Source of the DNA: Nitrosomonadales bacterium
GTDB lineage: Bacteria > Pseudomonadota > Gammaproteobacteria > Burkholderiales > Gallionellaceae
Assembly: GCA_016218465.1 (NCBI GenBank)
Contig: JACREA010000086.1
Coordinates: forward strand, 1-9,488
Direction of reading: 5' to 3'
DNA: 9,488 nt
Positions 1 through 5,897 of the stretch are shown piece by piece. Every line of letters starts with the position of its first letter. The first letter of the stretch is position 1. The notes beneath the pieces were generated by a model. That model was not told where the DNA came from. It made no database searches and saw only the letters and a list, made by a program, of their open reading frames with translations. Both the position numbers and the translations under genes were made by a program.

Positions 1-14
1 GCCAATGCACCACA

Positions 15-458
15 TCACCTTGCACCATGGCTTGAGGCAGTTTTTTTTAGCAGGCGGCGGATCGTCTCGCGGCTGATCGAGCCGATATCCGCCCGCTCCT
101 GTGCTGCCTGTTCCAGCAATTCGAGCGTCCAGCGCCGGGTTCCCGCTGGTGGCTCCGAGCAGGCCAAGGCGGCAATCTGCGCCTCAACGTCTGTGTCGTA
201 CTCTCGGGGCTTGCCTGAACGTGCGACATCGCACACCGCGTATTCGACGCCACCCTCCAGATATGCGCTTCGCGTCCGCCAGATCGCGGTTCGACCGACG
301 CCGAGAACTTCCATGATCTGGGCTTCGGGTATCCCGCGATCAAGGGCGGACAGGATATGCGCCCGATTGACTTCCCGGGCATGGCGCAAACCCTTGGCAC
401 GATATGATTCGATCAACTCGCGATCCTCGCCGGTAAGATGCAGTTCGGTCTGGCGCAT
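15..458 (-). CDS. IS630-family transposase, first ORF (helix-turn-helix part)
   Basis: This encodes a 147-residue protein from the ATG at 458. That start is preferred over an upstream in-frame ATG at 503 because a GAGGAG ribosome binding site lies just before it. Residues about 34-66 (from HILSALDRG to RTRSAYLEGG) form a helix-turn-helix of the kind that binds the IS ends. Residues about 85-137 look like the second, winged-helix-like domain (REYDTDVEAQIAAL ... SRETIRRLLKK). In frame 0 the protein ends after LLKKTASSHGAR at a TGA (15-17). The last eight residues do not fit the family, whereas the -1 frame does (NCLKPW...). This ORF is therefore best read as the frame-0 part of a transposase made by -1 slippage on AAAAAAAA. 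The alternative is a transposase inactivated by a one-base indel in the A run. The family is clear; whether the element is active cannot be seen here. Confidence 0.85.
   Translation of the reverse strand: MRQTELHLTGEDRELIESYRAKGLRHAREVNRAHILSALDRGIPEAQIMEVLGVGRTAIWRTRSAYLEGGVEYAVCDVARSGKPREYDTDVEAQIAALACSEPPAGTRRWTLELLEQAAQERADIGSISRETIRRLLKKTASSHGAR
40..49 (-). other. Putative -1 ribosomal frameshift site (A8 run)
   Basis: On the minus strand the run reads CTA AAA AAA ACT in frame 0, which contains an A AAA AAA slippery heptamer. A shift of one base back gives AAA AAA AAC TGC CTC AAG CCA TGG, that is K-K-N-C-L-K-P-W, restoring the conserved IS630 sequence. The frame stays open to base 1. 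Programmed slippage on A-rich runs is known in several IS families. Whether it happens here or the run is a mutation is inference. No stimulatory stem-loop could be assessed, because the downstream sequence leaves the window. Confidence 0.6.
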
Positions 459-951
459 GGCAGGCTCCTCATCATGGGGTGGGCATGCGACAGTATAATA
501 CATGTTTCGTTATTTATGCGTTATAATACTAGTGACATTGGAACGATTGTGAATATTATCGTTGTCTACACATCAGAGCCGGACATGCGGCGGTGCAAGC
601 GCCAATGTTGGCTTATAGATCCGGCACGAGATAAAGCTGTTTGTGTTTGGCTTGTCGAAACGTGAATCATTTCAAAGCGTTAGGCTGGATCAGTGGTGGC
701 GAATGTGATTTTTATTTGTACCCGATCGGCAGATTTACTTATGCGCCCTGTCAGGCAAATACTGACAACAAAATTTCCCCGATTCCCTACACCAAAATCA
801 GGCATACGCTGATAGCACTTGTTGTGTGCCAGGAATAATATTCACGCCGTAACTTAAAGGACATGAACATCTGTATTACAAGGATGCAGGTTCTTGATAA
901 ACCCGTCCATGGCACGACGGCATTTAATGAGATTAAATAGGAGGATTTAAA
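459..951. other. Gene-free region between the IS element and the receiver gene
   Basis: No coding sequence is convincing here. Short plus-strand frames (438-665, 641-838) lack ribosome binding sites and recognisable motifs. Two small inverted repeats are visible. TGTCAG (749-754) faces CTGACA (762-767). GGCATAC (801-807) faces GTGTGCC (824-830), seven pairs including one G-U. A third, weak one is CCGTC (903-907) with GACGG (916-920). They could fold in a leader RNA of the receiver gene, but they match no riboswitch class I recognise. I could not place a sigma-70 or sigma-54 promoter with acceptable spacing. The stretch is AT-richer than its flanks and may contain the right end of the IS element near 529. 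Confidence 0.5.
939..944 (+). promoter_or_regulatory. Ribosome binding site of the receiver gene
   Basis: A full AGGAGG lies seven bases upstream of the ATG at 952. This near-perfect anti-16S match suggests efficient translation and confirms the start. Confidence 0.85.
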
Positions 952-1356
952 ATGTCACACAAAATACTAGTGGTAGATGATGAAGAGGAGGTTCGCAAGA
1001 CGATTCGCCTCCAACTCAAAGGAACTGGCCTGGAAGTCGTAGAAGCAGAGGATGGAAAAAAAGGAATCGAAATGCTTGATTCCGAGAATGCTCTCACAAT
1101 GGATGCGATCCTCTGTGATGTGCGGATGCCCAAAGTCAACGGTGTTGATGCTATTTCATACTTCCGGCGTGAGTACCCGTCAATCCCGGTCATTGTGTTG
1201 ACCGGTTATCCCGACGTCAAGCTTGCAGTGGATTTTATGAAGGAAGGCGTTGTTGAATATCTCGTCAAACCGGTTGAAAAAAGCAAACTGGTTGACGTGA
1301 TTACGAACGCTATCAGCCATCGGACTTTGGTCGGTGGTGCACATGCTGGAATCTGA
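952..1356 (+). CDS. Stand-alone response regulator receiver domain (CheY-like)
   Basis: This 134-residue protein is a single REC domain with no output domain. It receives a phosphoryl group from a partner histidine kinase and probably acts by protein-protein contact in the cytoplasm. The acidic pocket is D9-D10 (LVVDDEEEV), the phosphoacceptor is D56 in LCDVRMP, the switch threonine is T84 in VLTGYPD, and the conserved lysine is K106 in LVKPVEK. All key residues are present, so it should be phosphorylatable. Residues about 122-134 form a short tail (SHRTLVGGAHAGI) with no recognised motif. The start is fixed by AGGAGG at 939-944, seven bases before the ATG. No histidine kinase is in the window, so the partner is unknown. 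The gene stands alone, with a terminator right behind it. Motifs do not separate a chemotaxis protein from a regulator of a diguanylate-cyclase or HD-GYP pathway. Confidence 0.93.
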   Translation: MSHKILVVDDEEEVRKTIRLQLKGTGLEVVEAEDGKKGIEMLDSENALTMDAILCDVRMPKVNGVDAISYFRREYPSIPVIVLTGYPDVKLAVDFMKEGVVEYLVKPVEKSKLVDVITNAISHRTLVGGAHAGI

Positions 1357-1365
1357 AATGTAAAC

Positions 1366-1409
1366 CGATCAGCGCTGATTTCATTTTCGATCAGCGCTGA
1401 TTTTCTTTT
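1366..1409 (+). terminator. Rho-independent terminator made of a duplicated palindrome
   Basis: The 16-base sequence CGATCAGCGCTGATTT occurs twice, at 1366-1381 and 1388-1403. Its core ATCAGCGCTGAT (1368-1379 and 1390-1401) is a perfect palindrome. The two copies are therefore both direct repeats and inverted repeats of each other and can pair as a 12-bp stem with a ten-base loop. A T-rich tract (TTTTCTTTT, 1401-1409) follows. It starts ten bases after the receiver stop codon and almost certainly ends that transcript. Confidence 0.85.
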
Positions 1410-1882
1410 CAGTCACTCTCAGCCGGGTTATTGCACGACTAACGTACCTGAGCGGCAAGCACATCAGGTCAAGTTTTGTTGCTTTGCCACAAAACCACAA
1501 GTAAGGTGCAGCATCCGCGAGAGGCTGATTGGCCTGCTTGTTACGTTGCACAAGCGCCGCATATCATCCTAATAAAATCTCCACGCGGATAACATTTCCC
1601 ATCTCAGCAACACCCGTTAACCGCTACTCTCATAAAACCATAAAACCCGATACAGTTAGCTCAGAAACCGTAGTCCGTTTTCGATGACAGCGTCTTTTCG
1701 GCAGCGCAGGCCTTGATGCCGCGCAATATTTCCTCTGCTTTTAAAAAATTGCTTTTGGTATGTTCGATTTTAATGAGCAGTTCAAACAACATCCGCCAAC
1801 TACCCCGATAACACTTATACTTCTCTCTGTGAAAGATTTTGCATATCCCCCTTGGAATTACCGCCACGATTTCGATCCTGCC
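1410..1882. other. Region without a convincing gene, upstream of the broken methyltransferase
   Basis: I see no supported gene here. A minus-strand open frame (1661-2110) overlaps the methyltransferase antisense and has no ribosome binding site or known motif. Its last part (1661-1860) encodes a helical, lysine-rich peptide (for example KIEHTKSNFLKAEEILRGIK) that I cannot assign, and it could be chance. The methyltransferase frame is open upstream to an ATG at 1760, but the extra residues (MFDFNEQFKQHPPTT...) do not look like family sequence. No promoter with good spacing was found. Confidence 0.4.
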
Positions 1883-3076
1883 ATGAGCAAAATGTCCCTG
1901 GACCGCATCCAGCAATCGCAAGGTTTCAGCTCTGACTTCCCGGTCATTCGCTGGAGCGAAGCAGGAGAAGAAAAATCTGCCCGCTGGCGCTCGGAAAGCG
2001 GCACGCCGCCGCCCAAGCGCGTGGTGATCGCCGATGATCGCATGACCGCCGATGCCGCTTACCGTCAGGCCTGCGAGGGCGCCGCATTGCTGTGGCGGGG
2101 TGATTTTCAAAACGCGCGTTAACTACTGCAGGCTATGGTACGGCGCGCATATGAAAAGCCGCGCGAACGAAAAAACAAAAAGCTCCCGGCTACACCCGCC
2201 GAAGCTTTTCATCTGCATCGTCAGGCACAATCGCAACGCGCCCGCACCCTGGGCATGCTACTGATCCCGTTCAACGCAGACCACAGCATCCCCTTACGTC
2301 GCGCACCCGATGTGCGCATGGCTTGTGAAGAAGTTTATGGGACAGCAACAGAGTCCTACATCGCATCATTGCGAGGACTGCAGGGAGTAATCGGCGCGCA
2401 CGAATGGCGAAAAAATGGCGTGGAGATTCCTGTGCTGAGTGCGCGCATTCATCCGCATTACGGCGTATTCGCACCGATACGCAGCGAATACATCGGGCTG
2501 GTGAATGAAGCTCCGTTACCTGCGATTATCGGAACCCAGTCCGTGGCATTTGATATCGGAACAGGTACAGGCGTGCTGGCCGCCGTGCTGGCGCGTCGCG
2601 GCATCAAACGGATCGTCGCCACCGATCAGGATCAGCGTGCACTGAACTGTGCGCGCGAAAATTTGACGCGGCTGGGCTTGGCTGCACAGGTTGACGTAAT
2701 GCAAGCAAGCCTGTTTCCTGAAGGGCGCGCTTCGCTGATAGTGTGCAATCCGCCGTGGGTTCCGGCACGGCCAAGCTCACCGTTGGAGCACGCCGTATTT
2801 GACCCGGAAAGCCGCATGTTGCGGGGATTCCTTAATGGGCTGGCCGCACATCTGGAACCGGGTGGCGAGGGCTGGCTGATCCTCTCCGATCTTGCCGAGC
2901 ACCTGGGCCTGCGCACTCGCGCCGAGTTGCTTGCTGCTATTGATGCGGCGGGCTTAAAGGTCTTGGGTAAAATTGATGCGAAGCCCAATCACCCACGCGT
3001 TTCCGATACCAGCGATCCGCTACATGCGGCTCGCGCAGCAGAACTCACCTCGCTGTGGAGGCTTGCGGCAAAATAA
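1883..3076 (+). pseudogene. Class I SAM-dependent methyltransferase, interrupted by an in-frame TAA
   Basis: Two open pieces in the same frame (1883-2122 and 2123-3076) together give about 396 residues with one stop, TAA at 2120-2122. Before it reads LLWRGDFQNAR and directly after it LLQAMVRRAYEKPRERK, with no shift. A single C-to-T change of CAA (Gln) to TAA explains it. As I recall, homologues read through this point as QNARQLLQA. The second piece carries the catalytic domain. Counting from the ATG at 2135, HPHYGVF is at 107-113, the SAM-binding motif I DIGTGTG at 140-146, the acidic end of strand 2 at ATDQDQ, and the NPPW motif at 205-208. NPPW is typical of MTS/PrmC/RlmG-like enzymes that methylate amide or exocyclic amino groups on protein or RNA; the substrate is unknown. 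Translation could restart at 2135 (weak AGG upstream), giving a 313-residue protein with the whole catalytic fold. The true start is uncertain: ATGs occur at 1760, 1883 and 1892, none with a clear ribosome binding site. Confidence 0.8.
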
Positions 3077-3109
3077 CCGCTAATTCCATTTCATGGACAA
3101 TAGAGAAAT

Positions 3110-3137
3110 ATCGTAGAAACAGATAATTATCTACGAT
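3110..3137. repeat. Stem-loop and overlapping palindrome after the methyltransferase
   Basis: ATCGTAGA (3110-3117) and TCTACGAT (3130-3137) form a perfect 8-bp inverted repeat with a 12-base loop. Overlapping it, AGATAATTATCT (3121-3132) is a perfect 12-base palindrome, so the two foldings exclude each other. No T run follows on either strand, so a simple intrinsic terminator is unlikely. An operator or a transcript-end structure is possible. Confidence 0.5.
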
Positions 3138-3223
3138 GCAGGATCCTTGCCCTCAGGGTCTTGTCAGGTTTTCCGTTCCGCGTATCATGGTCGCTTAACC
3201 ACGCGAATATTGCATAAAATAAT

Positions 3224-3254
3224 TTGAGCTTGGCCATTGAACCCGCCATATAAT
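3224..3254 (+). promoter_or_regulatory. Candidate sigma-70 promoter for the hemerythrin-like gene
   Basis: A perfect TATAAT (3249-3254) has TTGAGC (3224-3229) 19 bases upstream as the likely -35 box. The spacing is long but within the usual limits. It leaves a leader of about 70 bases before the ATG at 3333. The rest of 3077-3332 holds no supported gene. Confidence 0.45.
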
Positions 3255-3332
3255 CAAACTGCCTAATGTCATAGTGACGTGGTGAGAGATCATGGCAAAG
3301 GTATGATTTCCAATAACGTGAAGGAGAGAAAC

Positions 3333-3734
3333 ATGTCACAGTTAATTATAGAACTTAAGAAAGAGCATGAGGTAATCGCAAATATTCTTGGCGAAGCTTC
3401 CAAGCTGGGAATAACCTCAAAAGAGGGGCAGATGAAGTTGATGGATGCAAAAAAGGGTCTTCTCGCCCATCTCAAGAAAGAGGATGATCAACTATATCCT
3501 GTTCTTAAAAAGGCTGCCCAAAATGACCAGAATCTGGGGCGCACCCTTGATTTCTACGCAAAGGATATGGAAGGAATATCGAAAGCTGCTGTAGCCTTTT
3601 TCAACAAATACGCTCAGGGCGGATCAGGAATGGAGTTTGCAAAAGACATTGGTGGTCTTTTTTCAACCCTTAAATCCAGGATTCGCAAAGAAGAGGATGT
3701 GCTGTACAAAGAATACGACAGGTTGAATCCTTGA
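3333..3734 (+). CDS. Hemerythrin-like (HHE) domain protein with degenerate metal site
   Basis: This encodes a 133-residue helical protein. The start is the ATG at 3333, which follows AAGGAG (3321-3326) at six bases; an in-frame ATG at 3279 lacks this site. The pattern fits the first half of the hemerythrin/HHE family: H12 in KKEHEVI, then H46 and E50 in LLAHLKKEDDQLYP. Family members normally bind a di-iron centre with about five histidines and two carboxylates and serve in oxygen, nitric oxide or iron responses. Here the second half has no histidine. The expected helix-D motif reads SRIRKEEDVLY (116-125), with arginine where histidine is usual, and helix C has KDMEGISK. H12 and H46 are the only histidines in the protein. 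It may bind metal differently, bind a single metal, or act as a structural or regulatory protein. It has no neighbour in an operon. Base composition is more AT-rich than the dipeptidase next door. Confidence 0.8.
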   Translation: MSQLIIELKKEHEVIANILGEASKLGITSKEGQMKLMDAKKGLLAHLKKEDDQLYPVLKKAAQNDQNLGRTLDFYAKDMEGISKAAVAFFNKYAQGGSGMEFAKDIGGLFSTLKSRIRKEEDVLYKEYDRLNP

Positions 3735-4014
3735 AGTTAAGCGAGGACAGCCCAAGCTAACCAGGCTTTTCCGAATGGCTTGTTTTGAGCCTCGCAGCTC
3801 GCGTTTGGCATCCCGCCGCACTTGGTGATCGGCCAGTTATTTAAAGATCGAAGACATCTTCCCGGTCTTCATCGATGTGTCTGGCCGATGCATTTGTCAG
3901 AATAGCGTATCGGCGGTACTGAGCCGAATTTCTCATAGTAATCGCGTGCGAGTGGCCAGAGTGAAACAAAATATATCCGTCTGCAATGCCGCGTCGGTAT
4001 CGAGCTATGTTCAC
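3735..4014. other. Convergent intergenic region with nested inverted repeats
   Basis: This lies between the ends of the hemerythrin-like gene (plus) and pepD (minus). A 9-bp inverted repeat, ATCGGCCAG (3828-3836) and CTGGCCGAT (3881-3889), brackets a smaller one, GAAGAC (3850-3855) and GTCTTC (3865-3870). A weak hairpin near 3755-3777 followed by TTTT could terminate the hemerythrin transcript, but the stem is only four to five pairs. On the minus strand 3869-3960 can be read as a peptide ending LARDYYEKFGSVPPIRYSD, loosely like the C-terminus of an acetyltransferase. It is too short and unsupported to call a gene remnant with confidence. Confidence 0.45.
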
Positions 4015-5490
4015 CTAAACCCTCGCGAGTGCTTGCAACACCGCCTTGAGCAACTGCCAACAGCGTGCTACCGATGCGATCTCGACCCGCTCTCCGGGCG
4101 CGTGCGCGCCACGGATGTCGGGGCCGAAGGAGATCATGTCCAGATGCGGATGGCTCGCAGCGAGCAGGCCGCATTCCAGTCCGGCATGAATCACTTGCAG
4201 GCTGGCAGGCTGGCCGAATTGCGTGGTGTAGACCTGCTGGCACAGCGCGAGCAGCTTCGAGGACGGGTTCGGCGTCCAGCCCGGATATGCGCCGTCCTTC
4301 CATGCGCGCAGGGCGTAACTGGCGGCACGTGAGATTAGTTTGTCGGCCAGTTCGTTGGCGCGTGCGTCATGCAGCGAGCGCACCTTGAACGTTGCTTTGA
4401 ACGTTGCTTTGAACGCGCCTTGCTCAAGTGCGACCACGCCGAGATTGCTCGAGGTGTCGGTCACGCCGGGGAAAGCATCGCTGATGCGCGCGACACCACT
4501 TGCGGTTGTGTCCAGGAAAGCGAGCAGGCGTTCCTGCTCCACGCGCGAAATGGAGGTGTCGGGCGGCATATCGTCATGCCGGCAAAGGAACGATACGTTC
4601 GCATCGGACTCCGCATAGCGCTGCCGCCATGAGGTATGGCGGTGCCGCACCCACTCATCGATACTCGCCGCCACTGCGATGGGCAGCACACAGGTCGCGA
4701 ACGCTTCGCGCGGAATCGCGTTGCGAGCAGTACCTCCTTTCATCTCGATCAGGCGCAGGTCTGTGTGCGCGGACAGATCGCGCAGCGCCTCCGCCAACAG
4801 CTTGATTGCATTGCCGCGCACGAGATGGATGTCGATGCCTGAATGGCCGCCGCGCAGCCCGGACACTTCAAACCGCAGGAGCGCATAGTCCGGCGGCACA
4901 TCTTGCTGTTCGCAGTCTTGGCGCACCTCTACATCCACGCCGCCCGCGCAGCCGAGATAGAAATGCCCCCACTCCTCGGTGTCCAGGTTGATCAGCGTCT
5001 TGCCTTGCAACGTGCGGGGCGCCAGCCCTCGCGCGCCGCCCATGCCGGATTCCTCGTTGATGGTGAGCAGCACCTCCAGCGGCGGATGGGTCAGGCCCGG
5101 CTCCTCCAGCGCAGCCAGCGCGAGCGCAACACCGATGCCGTTGTCCGCGCCCAGCGTGGTATCCTTCGCCACCACCCAGCCCTCGCACACCACCGCGTTG
5201 ATCGGATCGTGCTCGAAATCGTGCTGTGTGCCGGAATTGGCCTGGCACACCATGTCGAGATGGCCTTGCAGGATCACGCCGGGCATTGCTTCGCAGCCGG
5301 GGCTGGCGTGTTTTTTCAGGATCAGGTTGCCTGCATGATCGACGACGGACTGGATGCTGCGCGCCTGCGCCCAGCCGATCAGATGTTCGCGCAGCGCGGC
5401 CTCGTGATACGAGGGATGCGGTATCGCGCACAGCGTGGCGAAGTGCGCCCAGACAGAGCGCGGTTGCAGGTTTTCGAAAGGGGATGGCAT
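4015..5490 (-). CDS. pepD: Aminoacyl-histidine dipeptidase (PepD, M20 metallopeptidase)
   Basis: This cytosolic zinc dipeptidase cleaves Xaa-His dipeptides such as beta-Ala-His (carnosine) and other unblocked dipeptides. The protein is 491 residues from the ATG at 5490, close to the 485 of E. coli PepD, and it begins MPSPFENLQPRSVWAHF like the family. In-frame ATGs at 5532 and 5553 would add residues that do not fit. All M20 metal and catalytic residues are visible: H77 and D79 (LQGHLDM), bridging D116 (LGADNGIG), catalytic E146 with E147 (INEESGMGG), D170 (INLDTEE) and H463 (RGAHAPGE). The lid-domain histidine is H216 (GGHSGID). These spacings match E. coli PepD. There is no signal peptide. 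One oddity is the sequence KATFKATFKV at about 361-370, from a 12-base tandem repeat. No ribosome binding site is obvious. A possible promoter on the minus strand is TTGCAC (5534-5539) with TACGAT (5512-5517), 16 bases apart. No terminator was seen. Confidence 0.95.
   Translation of the reverse strand: MPSPFENLQPRSVWAHFATLCAIPHPSYHEAALREHLIGWAQARSIQSVVDHAGNLILKKHASPGCEAMPGVILQGHLDMVCQANSGTQHDFEHDPINAVVCEGWVVAKDTTLGADNGIGVALALAALEEPGLTHPPLEVLLTINEESGMGGARGLAPRTLQGKTLINLDTEEWGHFYLGCAGGVDVEVRQDCEQQDVPPDYALLRFEVSGLRGGHSGIDIHLVRGNAIKLLAEALRDLSAHTDLRLIEMKGGTARNAIPREAFATCVLPIAVAASIDEWVRHRHTSWRQRYAESDANVSFLCRHDDMPPDTSISRVEQERLLAFLDTTASGVARISDAFPGVTDTSSNLGVVALEQGAFKATFKATFKVRSLHDARANELADKLISRAASYALRAWKDGAYPGWTPNPSSKLLALCQQVYTTQFGQPASLQVIHAGLECGLLAASHPHLDMISFGPDIRGAHAPGERVEIASVARCWQLLKAVLQALARV
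4385..4415. repeat. 12-base tandem repeat inside pepD (2.6 copies)
   Basis: TTGAACGTTGCT occurs at 4385-4396 and 4397-4408, and a partial copy TTGAACG follows at 4409-4415. The unit is a multiple of three, so the frame is kept. It gives the repeated peptide ATFK on the minus strand (KATFKATFKV). Confidence 0.9.
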
Positions 5491-5604
5491 GTTAATGACT
5501 GGTCGGCGTGTATCGTATCGGAAATTTTGCATGGTGCAATAAGCATAACGCATCGCACCGGGTGTTTTGATCGTTTTGATGTATATATGCGGCGCAATGC
5601 CCGT

Positions 5605-5628
5605 TGCCCTTCGGCTTCTCTCAGGGCA
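5605..5628. repeat. Possible REP-like palindromic element
   Basis: The arms TGCCCT and AGGGCA surround TCGGCTTCTCTC. The form CCCTTCG...CTCAGGGC resembles dispersed intergenic palindromes common in proteobacterial genomes. Only one copy is in the window, so the assignment rests on resemblance. Confidence 0.3.
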
Positions 5629-5874
5629 GGATTATTGCGCCATGCGCTGGCTACCCCCGATTATTCAGGGTTCCGCGAAAACCAGTCCAGCGCGCGGTTT
5701 GCATTCTGTGGGTTGATATCAGCTTGGGAGAAGAAAAACCTCGTGCCAACTGCGAAGAAGAAAAATGCTGGCAGGAAAACCGCCGCGTGGATTTTGCACA
5801 TAGTCTGAATTAAACAGCGTAGAGCAAAACCATATTCTTTGTAACTGGCTGCGGTGCCAGCGACGGCTGTTTGG

Positions 5875-5894
5875 AAAAACGCTGCGAGCGCAGC
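5875..5894 (-). terminator. Rho-independent terminator of the DUF155 gene
   Basis: On the minus strand, three bases after the TGA (5898-5900), GCTGC (5894-5890) pairs with GCAGC (5885-5881) around a four-base loop, and GTTTTT follows (5880-5875). The stem is short but GC-rich, and its position is right for the end of the transcript. Confidence 0.7.
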
Positions 5895-5897
5895 CCC

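Larger units (their letters stand above)
1..458 (-). mobile_element. IS630-family insertion sequence, partial (left edge of window)
   Basis: This is the 5' end of a two-frame IS630-type transposase transcribed leftwards and cut by the window edge. The first frame carries the DNA-binding region. The -1 frame, open from the A8 run at 41-48 down to base 1, reads KNCLKPWCKVMWCIG. That resembles the LKPW...WCIP block that IS630 transposases carry just before the DDE catalytic domain. The catalytic domain itself would lie left of base 1 and is not visible. The right end of the element is not defined. A CTAG at 529-532 is the kind of TA-centred target IS630 elements prefer, and TATAATAC occurs twice (494-501 and 522-529), but without the other terminus neither can be called the inverted repeat. 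Confidence 0.8.
5491..5897. other. Intergenic region upstream of pepD
   Basis: No gene is supported in these 407 bases. A plus-strand frame that runs through to 5808 is antisense to pepD for most of its length and has no ribosome binding site. The region holds the candidate pepD promoter and a REP-like inverted repeat: TGCCCT (5605-5610) faces AGGGCA (5623-5628) across a 12-base loop containing TTCGGC. It also holds the terminator of the DUF155 gene at its right end. The stretch 5700-5870 shows nothing I recognise. Confidence 0.45.

Noticed and set aside
494..529. Repeated TATAATAC as terminal repeats of the IS element
   Set aside because: The copies are direct, not inverted, and the opposite end of the element is outside the window, so no terminus can be confirmed.
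908..925. Possible sigma-54 promoter (TGGCACGACGGC) before the receiver gene
   Set aside because: The GG and GC elements are separated by only seven bases instead of ten, so it cannot work as a -24/-12 promoter.
1661..2110. Minus-strand ORF of 149 codons
   Set aside because: Its first half is antisense to conserved methyltransferase sequence and it has no ribosome binding site or recognised domain. Only the tail at 1661-1860 is unexplained, and it is too weak to call.
3127..3339. Minus-strand 70-codon ORF before the hemerythrin-like gene
   Set aside because: It has no ribosome binding site or motif and overlaps the promoter and start of the hemerythrin-like gene.
3869..3990. Minus-strand peptide ending LARDYYEKFGSVPPIRYSD as an acetyltransferase remnant
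   Set aside because: The likeness to a GNAT C-terminus is only a few residues and there is no upstream partner sequence in frame, since the frame continues antiparallel through pepD.
4843..5808. Plus-strand ORF of 321 codons
   Set aside because: It is antisense to pepD for most of its length, with arginine- and alanine-rich composition typical of a shadow frame and no start signal.
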